The notes under the pieces are model-generated. The model had not been told where the DNA came from and ran no database searches. It saw only the letters and a list, made by a program, of their open reading frames with translations. 7,656 nt of DNA from Candidatus Zhuqueibacterota bacterium 4484_87 (lineage in GTDB: Bacteria; Zhuqueibacterota; Zhuqueibacteria; Thermofontimicrobiales; Thermofontimicrobiaceae): the NCBI GenBank assembly GCA_002085355.1, contig NATN01000130.1:1-7656 (forward strand), given 5' to 3'. The position numbers and the translations under genes are program-made. How positions within the stretch are numbered: position 1 is the first letter of the stretch; each line of letters opens with the position of its first letter. Positions 5,840 through 7,656 of this stretch are shown here, in pieces.

Positions 5840-7003
5840 TTATTTCATAAAATCTTTCACTGCGTCTTTGTGAACCAGAAAAGTCAACATTTTCAGTTTG
5901 ACAAAATCATCGCGGAAAAAGTAGTAGCCTTTGAATTTCCCCTTGAAGGCGCTGGAAGCTGAATCTTTGATAAGAAACCAATCGTGTCCCTTGTAATGCT
6001 TGTAACCAACCAGATGGATGCCATGGTCGTCAGTCGAAGTATGATTGTACCAGCGAAATTCGCGGGAATCCTGGTTGATTTTATTTGATGGAATATCAAA
6101 AGCGGGAATGACTGCAATGTCTTCTTCGCCGTAACGCCCCGGCTCTGAAACATCGCCGCCAATAGCTACAGAATAGCCATTTTTAATGGCATGTTTTAGT
6201 GCTTTGTACCAGACATCCAGCGGCACGTTGTAATATGCCTTGCTGTGCCACCAATTGTCAGGAACTTTGTATTCTCCCCAACTGTAAAATGGCAAATATT
6301 TGAACGACATTAGATCCACGTAATCGTCCAGAGGCAGGGCAACGACTTTTTCGGCGAACTCTTTTGGCGTCATCTGTTTGCCATCCACCGAAATTGTCTC
6401 CGGCGGCGCGCCCATGTATTTATTGAGAATCATCTTCACCGTGTTCAGAGCAATGTCTTCGTCCCAGTAGCCTTTCTCTTTCAGAAAATTGAGATAATTT
6501 TGGATACCGCGCACCATCTTGGAATGATTGTAATGCTTCTGCCCGGGAAGCAGACCATCGTAATCAGACCGCCTCACGATACCGTACTGTTTGATTCGTT
6601 CGATGACTGCATTATCTTCAGAGCCTTGATCGACAAGAGAATTCCCTTTTTCCCTGATAAATCGGCGGGCTTTTTCCACATATTCCCAATAAACAGTGTA
6701 CATCTCCGACAATTTGATTTTTTTCTTGTGAATGCGATAAATCTCCGACTCCAGAAATGAGGTCGCGGAAAAACACCAGCACGTGCCGGTCGTGTCCTGC
6801 CGAATGGGCGGAAAATGAAAAACCTGCTGAAAAACTTCCGGCGAAGCAGGTTTTTTAATTTTCGAAAAATCAGCCGACAGAATTGTGTCCGGCTTGCCAT
6901 AAAAATTCGTAGTTGGTTTATAAATCACAACATTCTGAGCAAAAGAAGCGCTGGCAAAAAATAAAACCACCAACAATGGAAAAAACTTTTTCAATTTAGT
7001 CAT
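5840..7003 (-). CDS. Secreted C1-family (papain-fold, bleomycin-hydrolase-like) cysteine peptidase
   Basis: Numbered from the ATG at 7003 (387 residues). It begins with a type I signal peptide: lysines, then FFPLLVVLFFASASFA, with likely cleavage after Ala22. No lipobox cysteine follows, so the protein should be periplasmic or secreted. The C1 catalytic signature is RQDTTGTCWCFSATSF, with Gln69 (oxyanion hole) and nucleophile Cys75. The catalytic histidine is in DDHGIHLVGY (His327). The third position reads WFLIKDS, so Asp347 stands where papain has Asn, a variation I believe is common in Bacteroidota-type homologues. The long insert between Cys and His and the overall plan resemble peptidase family C1B (bleomycin hydrolase / aminopeptidase C), usually cytosolic and longer. 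A TTG start two codons upstream (7009) is possible; GAGG at 7014-7017 is better spaced for the ATG. It follows the NifX-like gene by 18 nt, probably as one transcript. The substrate is unknown. Confidence 0.85.
   Translation of the reverse strand: MTKLKKFFPLLVVLFFASASFAQNVVIYKPTTNFYGKPDTILSADFSKIKKPASPEVFQQVFHFPPIRQDTTGTCWCFSATSFLESEIYRIHKKKIKLSEMYTVYWEYVEKARRFIREKGNSLVDQGSEDNAVIERIKQYGIVRRSDYDGLLPGQKHYNHSKMVRGIQNYLNFLKEKGYWDEDIALNTVKMILNKYMGAPPETISVDGKQMTPKEFAEKVVALPLDDYVDLMSFKYLPFYSWGEYKVPDNWWHSKAYYNVPLDVWYKALKHAIKNGYSVAIGGDVSEPGRYGEEDIAVIPAFDIPSNKINQDSREFRWYNHTSTDDHGIHLVGYKHYKGHDWFLIKDSASSAFKGKFKGYYFFRDDFVKLKMLTFLVHKDAVKDFMK
6818..6855. repeat. Bidirectional terminator-shaped inverted repeat inside the peptidase gene
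   Basis: AAAAACCTGCT (6818-6828) and AGCAGGTTTTT (6845-6855) are exact complements separated by 16 nt. Each arm has A's outside and T's following in either direction: on the plus strand the stem runs into TTTTTTAATTTT, on the coding strand into TTTTTCATTTTC. It covers about codons 50-62, between the signal peptide and the active-site cysteine. It is present in the DNA; any function as attenuator or antisense terminator is inference. Confidence 0.8.
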
Positions 7004-7021
7004 CTTCAAAATGCCTCACTT

Positions 7022-7387
7022 TTAATGTCTGTGAAATTTCTCCCGAACTTCATAATTCCTATCCTGGAGCTCATTTTTATTCAGTTGATCCATAATCTCT
7101 TTGATTGACCCTGAAGCACCGCGAACCACATGAATGCCCAACTGTTCAAAAAATCCAATAGCTCTGCCACCAATGCCGCGAGCAACAAGCAAATTCACCT
7201 GCTGTTGCGCTAGGTAATTCGGAATATCCCCTGGACCATGGTCATCCAGCGGATTGACGATGACATCAACAGAGTAACTGCCGTCGTCTTTTCTGTCGAT
7301 AAAAGCAAAAAATGGTGCATGTCCGAAATGCTCGCTAACGGGCGAATTCTCACCCAAATTTTCCAGCACAGGAATTGCGATTTTCAT
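7022..7387 (-). CDS. NifX/FeMo-co-binding-like small protein (PF02579 family)
   Basis: This 121-residue cytoplasmic protein consists of a single dinitrogenase iron-molybdenum cofactor-type domain with an RNase H-like fold. It shows the expected N-terminal strand MKIAIPV, the conserved SEHFGHAPFF (18-27), HGPGD (50-54), VARGIGGRA (68-76) and GIHVVRG (84-90). Stand-alone members are common in anaerobes that lack nitrogenase, often near iron-sulfur or Mrp-like genes, and their exact role is unsettled; metal-cluster or anion binding is the general idea. The tail is His/Arg-rich (REKFHRH). A strong GGAGG at 7397-7401 lies 9 nt before the ATG. It is the first gene of a probable two-gene unit with the secreted peptidase. 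It is distinct from the NifX-like domain fused to the methyltransferase; the two domains share the family motifs but are clearly divergent. No nitrogenase structural gene is in the window. Confidence 0.9.
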   Translation of the reverse strand: MKIAIPVLENLGENSPVSEHFGHAPFFAFIDRKDDGSYSVDVIVNPLDDHGPGDIPNYLAQQQVNLLVARGIGGRAIGFFEQLGIHVVRGASGSIKEIMDQLNKNELQDRNYEVREKFHRH

Positions 7388-7550
7388 TTTTTTATTCCTC
7401 CGATTACTAATTTGATAAAGTCGATAATTGATCGTTCACAAAATAATAAATTTTATAATACGAAACAAGAATTATTTTTCTCTGTCGCGATCGGCACAAG
7501 AAAGTAATTAGACAGGATGAACCACTAATTTTTTTAACTAAAATTCGATA

Positions 7551-7570
7551 GAGCAAAAAATCATTTGCTC
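7551..7570 (-). terminator. Short hairpin over the stop of the edge ORF
   Basis: GAGCAAA (7551-7557) and TTTGCTC (7564-7570) form a perfect 7-bp stem with a six-base loop that contains the TGA stop of the 31-codon ORF. On the minus strand it is followed by TATCGAATTTTAG, a poor T tract, so it is at best a weak terminator. Confidence 0.35.
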
Positions 7571-7656
7571 AGCACGGCATTCAGCACCATGATGATCGAT
7601 GCCGCAAGCGTCGTATAGGCAAACAGCAATTTCAATTTCGCAGGTTTGGTTTTCAT
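7561..7656 (-). CDS. Small single-span membrane peptide (31 residues), at window edge
   Basis: The minus strand from the ATG at 7654-7656 to the TGA at 7561-7563 encodes 31 residues: a basic start (MKTKPAKLK), a hydrophobic run (about 9-29, LLFAYTTLAASIIMVLNAVL) and a final SK. That is the pattern of a small one-span membrane protein with cytoplasmic N-terminus by the positive-inside rule. The window ends exactly at this ATG, so the gene could equally be the 3' end of a longer ORF and no ribosome site can be inspected. I recognise no family. A 173-nt gap separates it from the NifX-like gene, so it probably belongs to another transcript. Confidence 0.5.
   Translation of the reverse strand: MKTKPAKLKLLFAYTTLAASIIMVLNAVLSK

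Noticed and set aside
3214..7387. The two NifX-like domains as evidence of a nitrogen fixation cluster
   Set aside because: No nifH, nifD, nifK, nifB or nifE/N genes are visible; this family is widespread outside nitrogen fixation.
7388..7560. Promoter or riboswitch in the gap before the NifX-like gene
   Set aside because: A TATTAT-like -10 can be found on the minus strand but has no acceptable -35 at proper spacing, and no extended structured leader is apparent.

Overview
The window looks like an ordinary bacterial chromosome segment with a short, AT-rich accessory stretch at its left end. The organism cannot be fixed from sequence alone. The secreted papain-like peptidase resembles proteins common in the Bacteroidota and relatives. 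However, clear Shine-Dalgarno sites (GGAG/GGAGG at the right spacing) and a perfect TTGACA-17-TATAAT promoter argue against a typical Bacteroidota genome. A member of a neighbouring lineage (Calditrichota, KSB1 or Ignavibacteria-like) is my best guess, with low confidence. TAA, TAG and TGA are all used as stops.

Left part (1-1935), AT-rich: a plus-strand type II toxin-antitoxin locus with a consensus promoter, an intact antitoxin (173-415) and a RelE/ParE-like toxin overlapping it by ATGA but broken by two in-frame TAA codons (412-672). Bases 673-800 hold no gene. On the minus strand, 801-1829 encodes a single-chain regulator: winged-helix DNA-binding domain, GHKL ATPase domain, and C-terminal STAS-like (DUF4325) domain. 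Upstream of it is an array of six TTGTCAACT repeats spaced by about one or two helical turns, probably its own operator. A perfect 15-bp inverted repeat lies inside the gene, at the linker between the HTH and ATPase domains.

Middle part (1985-5727), minus strand, GC-richer: in transcription order, a CPA2-type cation/proton antiporter, a paired-CBS protein, a methyltransferase fused to a NifX/FeMo-co-binding-like domain, and a PF03773-type permease (ArsP-like family). Gaps are 20, 40 and 56 nt, so this is probably one operon, ending at a hairpin at 1947-1974. It reads as an ion/metal or metalloid homeostasis cluster: antiporter with a nucleotide-sensing partner, then a possible methylate-and-export pair.

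Right part (5758-7656), minus strand: a small stand-alone NifX-like protein followed 18 nt later by a secreted C1 (papain-fold) peptidase, closed by a terminator-like hairpin at 5758-5802. The 173-nt gap 7388-7560 shows only the strong Shine-Dalgarno of the NifX-like gene; I see no convincing promoter in it. At the right edge is a 31-codon ORF for a single-span membrane peptide. A second in-gene hairpin, shaped like a bidirectional terminator, lies early in the peptidase gene.

The least explained features are the repeat array with its HTH-ATPase-STAS regulator, the two in-gene inverted repeats, and the methyltransferase-NifX fusion beside the permease.
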